From: Polyodon spathula
Lineage: Eukaryota > Chordata > Actinopteri > Acipenseriformes > Polyodontidae
DNA length: 64,000 bases
Assembly (NCBI RefSeq): GCF_017654505.1
Contig: NC_054549.1
Span: 22,809,935 to 22,873,934, forward strand
Reading direction: 5' to 3'
Positions 35,609-48,136 of the stretch are shown one piece after another (position 1 is the first letter of the stretch; every line of letters starts with the position of its first letter). Position numbers and translations under genes: made by a program. The notes below the pieces were generated by a model. The model did not search any database. It was given only the letters and a program-made list of their open reading frames with translations, and was not told the origin of the DNA.

Positions 35609-35707
<99 letters not shown>

Positions 35708-37040
35708 AATCTCCCCTTAGAAACCTCCTCTGCTTAGTACTGTATCTACAGCCAAGCCCCACCCCATGTTCGCTGTATTTTTCACATCTTTACAGACGTG
35801 TATACTGATAAATCCTCTCCTGATCACTCATTTTATCACCAAACTCCTCAATAATGCGATCCAAGTCTATTTTAATACTATAACATCTCAGAAAGCTTTA
35901 CAAATGTCTGTGATATTCTTCTAGCACTGGATGCAGAAGCAGCAACTTCCTTTGTTAAGTCCGTGTTGTCTCTGTGATGCATGGGGCGATGAGATACGCC
36001 CCTTTTTCTTTTCGTTTTCATTTGGCTCCTATCGGTCTCACTTGGTCATGGAAAGGTTTTTTTTGCTTTTTCCGGAGAAAAAACGCCTAGAGACCTGTGC
36101 TTTTATGTGTTTTTGATAATATCGGACTGGAAAGGGAAAATTGTAATTACAGACCTGGTCTGACATAGGACCGTATAGGGTTAGTCCTAAAGTTTACGTT
36201 TAAAAACTTTTAGAATATAACATCCCTGGTTTCTAATACAGCAGAAGGATTGCCCAGCAAAATGCATTTTCTGGCTTAATACATAATGGCAAATATGTAT
36301 TTTGGGTTTCAGGATCTGGGCTACAAGGGGGAGATTGGCTACCAGACTTTCCTGTACAGCAACGAGCCTGAGATCCGAGCGCTGCTCATGTACCTGGTGG
36401 AGAAGCTGCCCCGTGAGAGTGCAGAGAACTCCGACCAGCCCGCAGGTACAGTGAATACATAGACACGCTGAGACTGCCTGCTAGAGCAGAGAGCTCCGAC
36501 CAGCCCGCAGGTACAGCGAATACACAGACACGCTGAGACTGCCTGCTAGAGCAGAGAGCTCCGACCAGCCCGCAGGTACAGCGAATACACAGACACGCTG
36601 AGACTGCCTGCTAGAGCAGAGAGCTCCGACCAGCCCGCAGGTACAGCGAATACACAGACACGCTGAGACTGCCTGCTAGAGCAGAGAGCTCCGACCAGCG
36701 GCACAGCAGGGATGGGAACTTCCATTGCATAGCAGTTTGATCCATTCCTGGTTTTACTCTGTGTAATAAGACACACCTGATCTTGTTGCCTATGCACACT
36801 GTAGCTAATCAAGCTTGTATAAGTAAAACCTAGAATAGGTGACACCGCTATACAATGGGAGTCTTTTTTTTTACAGCCCTGCTGAATTGATTGGCATGTT
36901 GTTCACTGCATTTTGTCTGCTTGTTCTATAGGCAAGTCCGCTGTGCTCCAGAGATCCATTGCTGCCAAGATCAGAGCTCAGCTGGCAGTACCATGGATCC
37001 CTCCATCCTGCAGGGCACCTCTGCTCTGCCGGTCCCAGGT
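30678..37040 (+). CDS. ccdc22: CCDC22 exons 1-4: N-terminal CH-like domain
   Basis: Exons 30678-30727, 32168-32345, 36313-36445 and 36932-37040 encode residues 1-157. Residues 1-110 form the calponin-homology-like (NN-CH) domain that in mammals contacts COMMD proteins. Conserved strings are [47 protein letters not shown] and [12 protein letters not shown]. Exon 1 ends in phase 2, exon 2 in phase 0, exon 3 in phase 1, exon 4 in phase 2. Confidence 0.96.
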
Positions 37041-40000
37041 AGGCACCCCTAATCCCCCATCCCTAACTGGAACTGAGACCTCTGTAAGGAGAGCAAAGGG
37101 TTACATATTCTCTGAGTGGAGCTGTGCAGCATCTGCTGTTATATCTGGTAGAAAATGTTTTCTTTCCTGAGAAAGCAGCAATAAACCGAGCAAACTGACC
37201 CTGGCGCCAGCTACAGCTGTTTGGTCCAAATATTGCTGACAAGCTTGTAACTAGTTTTGTAAAATACTATAGAAAAGAGCGTGCATTTGAGAAGCATACC
37301 GAGTCCTCTCCTGACAACGTGACCATCTTCTACCAGGAATTTAGCAATAGATTACTGCTTTATTTCTGTTTATAACTAGGTGCTCCATTATTATATCTCA
37401 TGATAATATTTAAGCTTGGAATATTAGTCTAATAAGACACCTGAGCTTGTTATCTATACATATCAAAGTCATAGCAAAACCTGGAATGGGTGAAACTGCT
37501 ATTCAACAGGAGTCTTATTTCTATCCCTGAAAACACATACTTTGATATAGTGGTGGTTACAAATGCAATGCGCTGACTCTGGAGCAGCGAAGACAAACAC
37601 ACACTGTCCACCGAAGCGTGTGCCATCAGCCGACCACTTTTTTTTCACTCTGCAGGCCCACCATGCAGCCAACCCAGAGCTACAGCGTCGGAGGACAACG
37701 CAGCTCTGGGCAGCTTATAGGCAAGCCCGCAGTCGCCCGGCCAATCTACAGGGGTCGCTGGTGCGCGGTGAGCCGAGGACACCCTGGCCGACCTAAGCCC
37801 TCCCCGTCCGGGAGGTGCTAGGCCAATTGTGTACCGTCCCCTGGGAGCTCCCGTACACGGTCGGCAATGGAATAGCCTGGACTTGAACTGGCAACATCCA
37901 GGCTATAGGGTACATTGTGCACCTTTACCAGGAGCCCTAAAATACTCAGTTTTGTTAATAATCTTCTTTGTGATTGCAGAGTCCTGGACTGACACACAGC
38001 TTCCACACACAACAGCTCAGTTTACCTCACAATCTGGCGTTGTCCGGCAAGAAAGTTCCAAAAGGTTAGTCCTTGAACTGAGACTCGACTCGCAATACGT
38101 TCGCCACAGCAGGCAGGGACCCAGGTTAAGGGTGTCTGTTAGGCTGATTCGACTAAAGGTCAAAGCATCGTCTATGGATTGCAGTGTTTAAAATTGTATT
38201 GTACAACACCCTGTAAGATATTGGAGTGTAAATGTAAAAATGTACTGTACAGTCCTTATAAAATATTGTGCTGCGTGTAGCAGGGCGGAGACTGGGCATG
38301 GACATTTACTGTGGAAGTGGAAAAATTAGAGCAGTCTGTCTGTGGTTTCAGAGGTCAAGGAGTATTGTGACAAATTCCTGCCGCCAGTCACCGCCCAGCC
38401 TTCCCAGCATGCCATTCTCCCCGCCTCTCTGCTGGAGAGGAACTTGGCAGAGGTGAGCTCAGTGCAGCAGTGGGAGGCCGAGTGGAACAGTCAGGGCCTC
38501 GGGTCTCGGCTCAACCCTGAGGTAAGACCGCATGCAGAACTGGGCAGAAAAACTGCAATGGAAATTTAATGTCGGACAATACAATACAAATTAATTTGTA
38601 CTCCAGTTATAACCAGTTATATAAAAGCACATTAAAGCATGTTTTTTTAATTTAGACTGTGAATGTTAAATGTTACAGTGTAACAAAGAAGAATTAGGGG
38701 GACTTGATTGAGGTCGTTAAAATCTTAAGTTGACAAAGTTAACCTGAAGCAATACTGTAAGCGCAACACAGAAACCAGAACCAGAGGATACACCTGGGAA
38801 TTAAGTGGAGATAGACTTAGGACAGAGGGAAGGAGACACACAGAGTGGTGAGGGGATGGAATTGGTTACCTAGTCATGTTGCTGAAGGAGACACATCTTC
38901 ACACAGAGAGTGGGGAGGGGATGGAATGGGATACCTAGTCATGTTGCTGAAGGAGACACATTTTCACACAGAGAGTGGTGAGGGGATGGAATCGGATACC
39001 TAGTCATGTAGTTGATGCTGAATCACTGGGCTCCTTATAGCTACAACTTGAGTTTTGAGATCAGTCAGCTTCTAGGAGTCTGACAAGCTGAATAACTTCC
39101 TCTCATTTGTAAAATAAAACTTGAGGTCAGGTTGTGTTAAAGCCTTGTTAATAGCTTAGGATCCTGAATTTCGTTTAATTTTGAATCGATCAGACTGCAC
39201 ACAAGTTCTACTAATTTGTTTTCAGCAAATGAAATGTCTGTTACTCCAGCTAAGCCAGTGAGGAGCGATGGTTTCGCTTTTCTTAGTTTTACTCACAACA
39301 CTGTAAATGAGCTGTAAGCGACACACCTTGGGGGTACGTTCACTGGCAGCTTACTGCAGCCTGTCTCTCTGTCGCTGGGAGCTCACTGCAGCCTGTCACT
39401 CTGTTCCTGTATAGGAGTATAAATCTCGGAAGCGACAGCGCCTTCAGAAGAGACTCCAGGACCAGCTGCGGCACTGCTCCCAGCAAGGCCCGGACTCCCA
39501 GCATGCCTTGCGCTCCAGCTCGGACCTCGCTGATGTGCTGCGTTCCTTCAGCGGGGGGGCAGGGGGGCGTGACGTGCTCACGAAGGGAACCCGATTCACC
39601 CACACCGAGAAATTCACCTTTACGCAGGTACGCCATTTCCCACTTCAGCTGGGAAAAGCATTCCCTGAAGCTGTTTTGCATGTCAGTGAGCAAAATCTGG
39701 TTCAAATGTGCAGTTTTGATAGAAACACAAGTTATAGCAAATGTGTATTAAGTTTAAAACATGGTCTGGTTTTACTTTAGCCTGAAGGAAGACCCCCGTT
39801 TCTATGCCTTATTCTCTGTTAACGACACTTCCTGGGTCATTTCACTTCAGCAATGTCTTTGGGTCGTGTTACTGGCAGAAAGCATGTCAGTCCCTATGGC
39901 AAGCAGTCGGTTGGTTAATGACGGGAAATCAGGTATTTAAGAGGTGGGACAATTTCACTTTGAACGAAGCACATAGCCACGGCAAACAGGGTGAATATTT

Positions 40001-41078
40001 AAATCAGCAAACGCAAAAAGATTTTTCTGCCTTCCATGGCAAACAAAAGACATATAGCCAGTGATGGGGAGGGAAAGTGCCCAAGTGGCATCCTGATTAT
40101 TGCCTGATCTGCGGTTCCTTGCAGGAGCCTGAAAAAGTGGTCCAGCAGATGCAGACAGCAGCCGACGCCCTCCCAGCCTCCAAACAATCCGAGCAGGATG
40201 TCCAGGCCCGGCAGGAAGAAGAAGTGACATCTCTGCAGCAGGAATTGGACCAGCTGTCTTCGCGGGTAGAGGAAGTAACTTCAGACGTGAAGAAACTCGC
40301 TGTGTCCATGACCCAGGTGCGTCAAACTATCCTGCTGCCTTGATTTGAGCGTCACATAAGTTACTTGTGCGTGTTTTCAGTCCTGTTGCTTAAAGTAGGG
40401 CACTTGGTTTATTTAATTTTTTTTTTTTATGATGCGATGAACCTTTAACCCTTTCCGGTCCATTTATTCAGCGCTTGTCAGGCACGTCAGGTCCAGTTTA
40501 CTTTCACTTGCGCTGTTTAATTGCTTTTTTTCCCAGAATAAAACTGGTTTAAAAGCCATTGAATTGCAAAAGAACACTCAGTACTGTATCTCCAGCCAAG
40601 CCCCACCCCTTGTTTGCTGTGTTTTTCACATACATAAATCCTCTCCTGATCACTCGTTTTATCACCAGACTCCTCAATAATGCGATACAAGTCATTATTT
40701 TATTACTATAACATCTCAAAAAGCTCTGCAAATGTCTGTGATATTCTTTGAGCACTGGATGCAGAAGCAGCTCTCTCCTTCGTTTATGTCCGTGTTATCT
40801 CTGTGGTGCATGGGACGATCAGATACGCCCCCCTTTTTTTTTTTTTGTCTTCATTTGGCTCCTATCGGTCTTACTCGGCCATTGAAAGGTTTCCTCTGAT
40901 TTTTTCAGAGGGAAAAAAAGACTAGAGACCTGTGCTTTACATCTTTTTGATGATGTCGGACCGGAAAGAAAAATTGTAATGGGTTAATGTCATTTTGACT
41001 CAGAAAAATATTAATGAAACAAGATCACTTTAGTTTTTTCTCCTGTGACTTGAATGAGATGGTTTCAGTTTCATTGAT

Positions 41079-41111
<33 letters not shown>

Positions 41112-44100
41112 GCAGCTCCTTATTTTAATTCAAAGAACACAAAAAGCTGTACACGTTGAAAGGGCATGTCTCATTAAGTATATAGAAAACTACAAAGCAG
41201 TATGTCATTCAACATGTTAACGTTACATTATTCAGCAGGTTTCATTTGACTTTATGAAGCAAAATGAGTTAATCCTATATAGGGATGCAACACTCTAGGC
41301 AATCGCTGTAGGTAAGGTAAGTGCGAGGATTTTTTGGTCGTAGAAGTGGATATTGAAACGGGGCTGGGTGTATGTGCATGAAAGCGGTGAGAGGGCACCC
41401 CTGCTCTCTGACCTGGCTCTGTGTCTTGTTGTAAGGTGTCTGACGAGCTGAAGCAGAGGGAGCTGGGTAATTGTGAGGAAGAAGAGTTGGTGCGAGTGAA
41501 GAAGCGGACCGTTGAGTTGCTGCCTGATGCAGAGAACAACCTCCCCAAACTGCAGGTCAGCTCAATGCGGAATTAACCCTGTCCTGCCCGTTTCTGAATC
41601 CCACGTGGATGTCACTGGCTTTGCTGTCTCTCAAGCACTGTGTCTCTGTGTTTGCAGGCGCTGGTGGAGGGCAGTGCGAAGCGCATAGTGAACCTGGCGT
41701 CTCAGTGGGAGAAGCACAGAGTGCCGCTCATCGAGGAGCGCAGGAAGCTCAAGGAGCTTTGGGGCAGCAGAGAGGTAATCAAACCAGTGTCCACCATGTT
41801 GGCTCGAGCCACTACATGCTTTAGTGCATCCTACTGACTCTGGAGCCACTATGGTGCCAGTTTTTTTGGGGTATGTTGACACTGTGTTCATTTTTACATG
41901 CCGGTTTTAGTAATGGTGAGTATCATAACTTTGGGGGTGTTTTTCAGTCTGTGTCACATAAGTCTTTCATATTCAGTCCCAACACAAAGCAGCAGCAGCA
42001 ACAACAAATGATTTACAGCAAGACTAGGGGTGGGGATTGTAGTGCCGGCGTTTCCACATTCAGACCCCTTACTTGCTAAATATCCTGGTGTCTCTGAATA
42101 GGCAATCCTCGGAAGTCATCTCGGTAGTAGCACAGTCCCCCGTTTTTTTTTTTTCTTCTTCTAGGGAAGCAGTACAACTGGGAATGGGGAGATTGTTACT
42201 ACTTGCTCACTGAATATTTTGGTGGCCCTGAATAGAAAATTGTCTCCTTTTTAAAAATATGAAAAAAGATTTTATTGAACGGTCTCTCCCGTAAGTGCTG
42301 TGTTACCCCAAATATTATCCGCTTGCTACCAATGTGGAATGAATGGGTATGACATTTAGTTTCGTGCAGTTTTTTTGCACCCCTGCAAAGCTTAGTTGCT
42401 GGCTTACCTCTGTCAGCAACATTTTGACCAGACAACTCTTACTGGCACTAGGTCAGGTGAGGTGGTCAGTTTTATTGACACTTTCTCAAGCAATAAAACA
42501 GTCCCTGAGAGCAGCCAGGTAACATCGTACTTTACGCAGCTGAACTCAGAGGTGGGATTGAGTTCCTGGGTGATCGTGGCTTGATTGCACAGAGTGCATT
42601 TCTCTGCTCTCTTTCGCTAGCTGGAGTCCACTCGCCGTGTCGATGAGCTCAGGAGTCTGCATGACAAGACCAGACAAGCGGCTGATGAAGCCAGAAAGAA
42701 AGAGGAGCTCTACAAACAGCTGGTGAGATTCACACTTACAAGGCAGCCCAACCCAATGCATACGCCAGTGTGCAGGTGCATTAGAACACCCGATTGCTTC
42801 TGTAGTTTTAATTTGCCGTCCATAAGAAATCAAACCGAAATTTGTCAAAATAGGCAAGTTAGTGATTGTCTAATTTGGCCGCACATGCAGTTATTTTAAA
42901 ACAGTAAGAGAAAAGGAACTCCTAGTCACAAATGGTAAAATGCATGGTATTTTTTAGAAGTTAAATTTAAAGCACAAAGAACATTTTCACACGAGTGCCT
43001 ATTGTATCTATGTTGCTGATTACTGACCAACAATTGCAATTGTAGGTATATAAAGTATATAAATGACAAATCTTGAGGTGTTCTAATACATTTGCACACG
43101 ACTGTATAGAATAATATACGGGCCGCAGTGCATTACGAGAATAATTCAATTAAGGGGCTTTGTGAGCTGAAACTGCAAGAGGCGCGAGACCCTGGGAGTA
43201 AATATTTTCTTGAAATCCACTGCAGTCCATGTGTAATTTTTTTATATTACGTGGATTTTAAAAAATATGATCAAATATGTTGTTCAAGATATCTATTAAT
43301 ACTATTCCGACTAGAACGTGCCTTTCCAGGTTTATATCCCCTGCCGTCTCTCTACTTAAAGCATACATGACAATAAAAAGTTTAACAATCTTTTAAAAGC
43401 CTATATGAGGTCACCACCTGAAAGGGTTTCACCCGTGATATCTGGTACTCCACTTGGTCAGAGAAAGCTCTCTGTTTGTGTGCCGTATTCTCAGGATGAC
43501 TCCTACACTTCCTGGGCTGTTTCACCTAAGAAGTGCCTTATGGGTCAAAGCATTAAGGGGAAGCAGCTGATTGGTTACTGACAGGGAAGGAGGTCCTGAA
43601 GGGGCAGGTACAGTGTGTAAAAAGCGCTATATAAATGCAATAAATAATAAAGGAGTGAGCCATGAAGACAGATTGATAGAACTGAGTCTATTTTGTAACA
43701 AAGAAGAATCGGGACATGATTGGTCTTTAAACTCTTAAACGGTGTTGCCGTATAGTTAACCCCGAACCAATATTAAGTGCAGCACAGAAACCAGGACCAG
43801 AGGACGCATTGGGACAGAAGATGTGATTAGGATCCTTAAAGACCCAACATTTAGTGGCAGTTTATTTCATCTTACGTGTAAAATGGTTGGATTATAGCCA
43901 GTGTGTAGGTTTTCCCTCTAGTCGTTGGTGTTTTTGATTGTGAATCCTATCCTTTTGTGTGTCTCAGATGACGGAGTTTGAGAACCTGCCCGGTGATGTC
44001 TCCAGGTCTGCGTACACACAGAGGATACTAGAGATCGTCGGCAACATTAAAAAACAGAAAGAGGAGATCACAAAGGTGAGGTTCATGCAGCATCCATCAC

Positions 44101-44492
44101 TGTTAAACACGACACAGTGCTGTGGTTAGAAATCCTAAAAGAAACGCATTATTTCCCTGATAGCAGCCAGATAACAGCATGTTTTGTCCAGCTGGTTTCG
44201 GAATCTTAGTTTTGCACTAATCGTCTCTACAAGTGAAATAGATTTTGTTTTAAATCATGTTTCAAACCAATTTGGGTTTTATTAAATTTGGTATTCTCAT
44301 CTAGTGGAGTCTTGAGTACTGACTGTTGGGTTTCTTGTTTCAGATCCTTTCCGACACCAAGGACTTGCAGAAAGAGATCAATAGCCTTACTGGGAAGCTG
44401 GACCGGACCTTTGCCGTGACGGATGAGCTGGTCTTCAAGGTGAATGAACAGTCTGACAGTGCAACTACACAAAATACATAGTGTACTTGTGT

Positions 44493-44534
<42 letters not shown>

Positions 44535-47500
44535 CTTTATTTTTATATAGCGCCTTTCATAGTGGACCACCATCTCAGTGCTTTTACAAGATACGAGACT
44601 AGGGTGTGTGAGCTATGCATCAGCTGCAGAGTCATTTACATCATCGTCTCACGTGAAAGACGCAGCACAAGGAGGTTAAGTGACTTGCTCGGGGTCGCAC
44701 AGCGAGTCAGTGGCTGAGCTGGGATTTGAACCGCGTGCCTCCTGGTTGCAAGCCCATTTCTTTAACCAGTGGACCACACAGCCTGCACACAGTGTTAACA
44801 AACTACATGCAGTGTACTAGTGTTAACAAAATACTATTGTAAGAAATTACTACATGCAGTGAACTCTCATGCAAGCGGTTTCATAAAGGCAAACCCTTGT
44901 GTATTATGCTTGCATTTTTTCTTTTTTTTTTTATCATCCCCCAGCCTGCCCAGCTGGGGTGAAACCTGGTGTCTTTCTGTAGTTATTGAGACTGTCAGAA
45001 GACTATCCTTCTGCCTGCATGTCCAGTTTTGATGATGGTCGTGGTGGTCTGGTTTACTTGCTGGTGTATTGTATGCATTTCAATGAGAGATTATTGTCCT
45101 GATTTCTGCCTGTTGCAGGATGCCAAGCGAGACGAGTCAGTCAGGAAAGCCTATAAGTACCTGGCTGCTCTGCATGAGGTAAGTATTGTTGGAATTATTT
45201 GCTATAATTGGTTCTTATTCTCTGTACAAATGATTCCAGTTTGATATATGTATACTGAGCATCAAAAGAAACGGTATCAGTTATGTTTGGATAAAATTCA
45301 GTTCAGTTCACTAGATGTGATCGAAAAATGACAAACTCTGTTTTAGAGCAGATGCAGTGACTTTTTATTGTGCTGATTAACAGTTGACATCACAAAGGTG
45401 CTGCAAAGTGATCTGTCGATCTTGGTGACTCTTGGTCTCCCAGTTCGTGGCCTGTCATTGACAGAGTGTGGCTGGTTATACCGTCTCACTGGGTTTGAAA
45501 TTGCTGGCTGTGAGCACCCAAGACAGCAAGCCACAGTACGCTGTCCTTGTCCAGCATTTTTTATACCAGCTGGCGAGCTGTGCCATCATTGTGGCCTCCA
45601 TGCCATCCCCATCATTAACCCTTAACGGTTCATTTATTCAGCGCTTGTCAGGCGTGTCGGGTCCAATTTATTTTAACGCACACTGTTTATTTTGCACGCG
45701 CTGTTTTCAAATCCTTTTTTTTCCCAGAGTAAAACGGGTTTAAAATGCACTGAATCGCAAAAGGACACTCGGTACTGCATCTCCAGCCAAGCGCCACTCC
45801 TTGTTCGCTGTATTTTTCACATACCTCTCTGTAGACGTGCATACTGATAAATCCTCTCCTGATCACTTGTTTTATCACCCATCTCCTCAATAATTCGATC
45901 CAAGTCATTATTTTATTATTATAACATTTCAAAAAGCTCTGCAAATGTCTGTGATATTATTTGAGAGCTGGATGCAGAAGCAGCTACTTCCTTTGTTATG
46001 CCCGTGTTATCTCTGTAGTACATGGGGCTATGTGGTACCGCCCTTTTTCTTTTCAGTTTCATTCGGCTCCTATCGGTCTCACACGGCCATTGAAAGGTTT
46101 TCTCTAGAGAACTCTGCTTTACATCTTTTTGATGATGTTTGATCGGACTACAAAGGGTTAAATCTTTGTGTCAGTGTCCATTGGCATGTTCCCAAGTTCC
46201 TGTAACTGTCTGAGGTGACCTGCTAATGATTTGTAGCCTCTGCCAATGGGTGCCTTGGTTGGTTTAGCTGGACACTGCAAAGCTCCCAATTAATTGTGCC
46301 AGTTGGCTTGGGGTGTAGGGTTTAGGTACGGTAGGGTCTACCAGGATGTGTGGTTTTGCCATTGAGATAGGAGAGGGAGATAAACAAGGTAGTGTGCTAA
46401 TAGTTTCTACACAGGCTGCCACCACTAAAGTGTTTGCAGGAGTGCTGAGCATGCAAAAGAGATTCACCTGCAACACACAAGCATATAATAAGTGTCATTA
46501 TAGTACTGCACTGTGATGGCCCAGAAGTGCAAAACACAATTAGTGAAAATATATAAAATAAATATTTTGAGAACCAAAAATATTTTTGATGTCCTTAAAA
46601 TATTATTATTAAAAAAAAAAAAAAAAAATTAAGTTTAAAAAATATTTGTGTGTTTTTAAAAATATTTTATGTGTGTCCTCAAAATAGTTTGTTTAAAAAA
46701 TATTGTATGTGTTCTCAAAATATTGTAATTCTGTTTTGCACTTCCAGGCCGCCTTACAGCATAGTGTCACGAGTTGAAAATGCTGATTGACGTCTCGTGG
46801 CCATTATTCTCATAAACATGTGGTGGCTTCTACATCGTTATGACCACAATATAAACACTGTGGGACAGAACAACACTAGAACTCTTATAAGTAGTTTATT
46901 TTTTCATTTAAACATTACATTATGGTGCTGATGTACAGACCATTGTAAATCAGCATTGTTCAAGGTCATTGACCTCTAAATTTAAATACTTGGCAAACAT
47001 CCCCTTTGAAAATAATCTGTAGATGTCTGCAGGACACAGAAACCCACATCAAAAATGGTGTAATTTAGGGAGTTGATTGTGTTATTATGACACATGGTTC
47101 TAAAATAGCAAATTATCATTGTCTGAGGTCATTGATCTCTCACGGTCATCAGAAGTCAAATCCAAGATGGATTAAGGTATGTAGAAACACTGTAGAAACT
47201 GGCACACTTTTCACATAAAATGGACAATACTTTTGCTTATCAGCTGTACTAATATACCTTTTTTTTTTCAAAAATAAATGTGTTATAATAGTGAGAAGTT
47301 TCTTTTGATGCTCGGTATAGGTTGTTACCAAAATTGATAAGCAACACTTACAGTACAGCTAAACGTATGGTAAGCATTAAAGTAACACTCATCAATTTAT
47401 ATTTTACCATGACATAACATATTACAGTTGACAGCATTAACACTAAATGATAATAGATCATCACTCCTTGTGTATGGCAGTGAATGCCTTTTATTACCAA

Positions 47501-48105
47501 CAATTCATAGTAACCATAGTCTAAATTTGTAGGCCAGATTTTATATAAAATTGCAACTTCTTCATATATTGGTTTACGGTTAGTCTATTTACAGACCAAA
47601 AAGTACATTTACCAAATTATGTTCCGGTCGCTGCACCCTGCTAAATTCAGTGTCCTCTTTGGGCTTGTATAAATGGCATTCAGCTCAGGCCACGTCAAAG
47701 CACTGCTGTTTAACTGCTATTTCCAGCTAATTAAAAATCTATCACTATTTAAACATGAAAAACCTTTGTCTCTTTTTTACAGAACTGCACGCAGCTTATC
47801 CAGACCATTGAAGACACAGGAACCATCATGAGAGAGATCAGAGACTTGGAGGAGCAGGTAAAAAGGGTGCACAGCCCCAGCCATTGTATTTCTAAGGTGT
47901 TTCAATGTAGTGTTGTAAAGAAGGTGTCTACTTTTTCCACTTCCACTAATAAGTGGTCAGTGCTCCTTTAAAGGGGGACAGGGGATAATGTTGCTAGCAG
48001 TAATACAAGGTAAGAAAATTAAGCTTGTGCGGTCTGTATCGCAGCTCAATTAAGATATATCTTTATATATATCTATTATTATATAATATCATATAGAAAT
48101 ATATG

Positions 48106-48136
<31 letters not shown>

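Noticed and set aside
35562..35762. Tyr-Ile repeat frame
   Set aside because: AT-dinucleotide tract artefact.
36419..36700. CRISPR-like regular repeat
   Set aside because: Repeats are directly adjacent without unique spacers, in a vertebrate gene; it is a tandem duplication.
36913..37170. 85-codon + frame taken as a separate gene
   Set aside because: It is CCDC22 exon 4 read through its donor into the intron.
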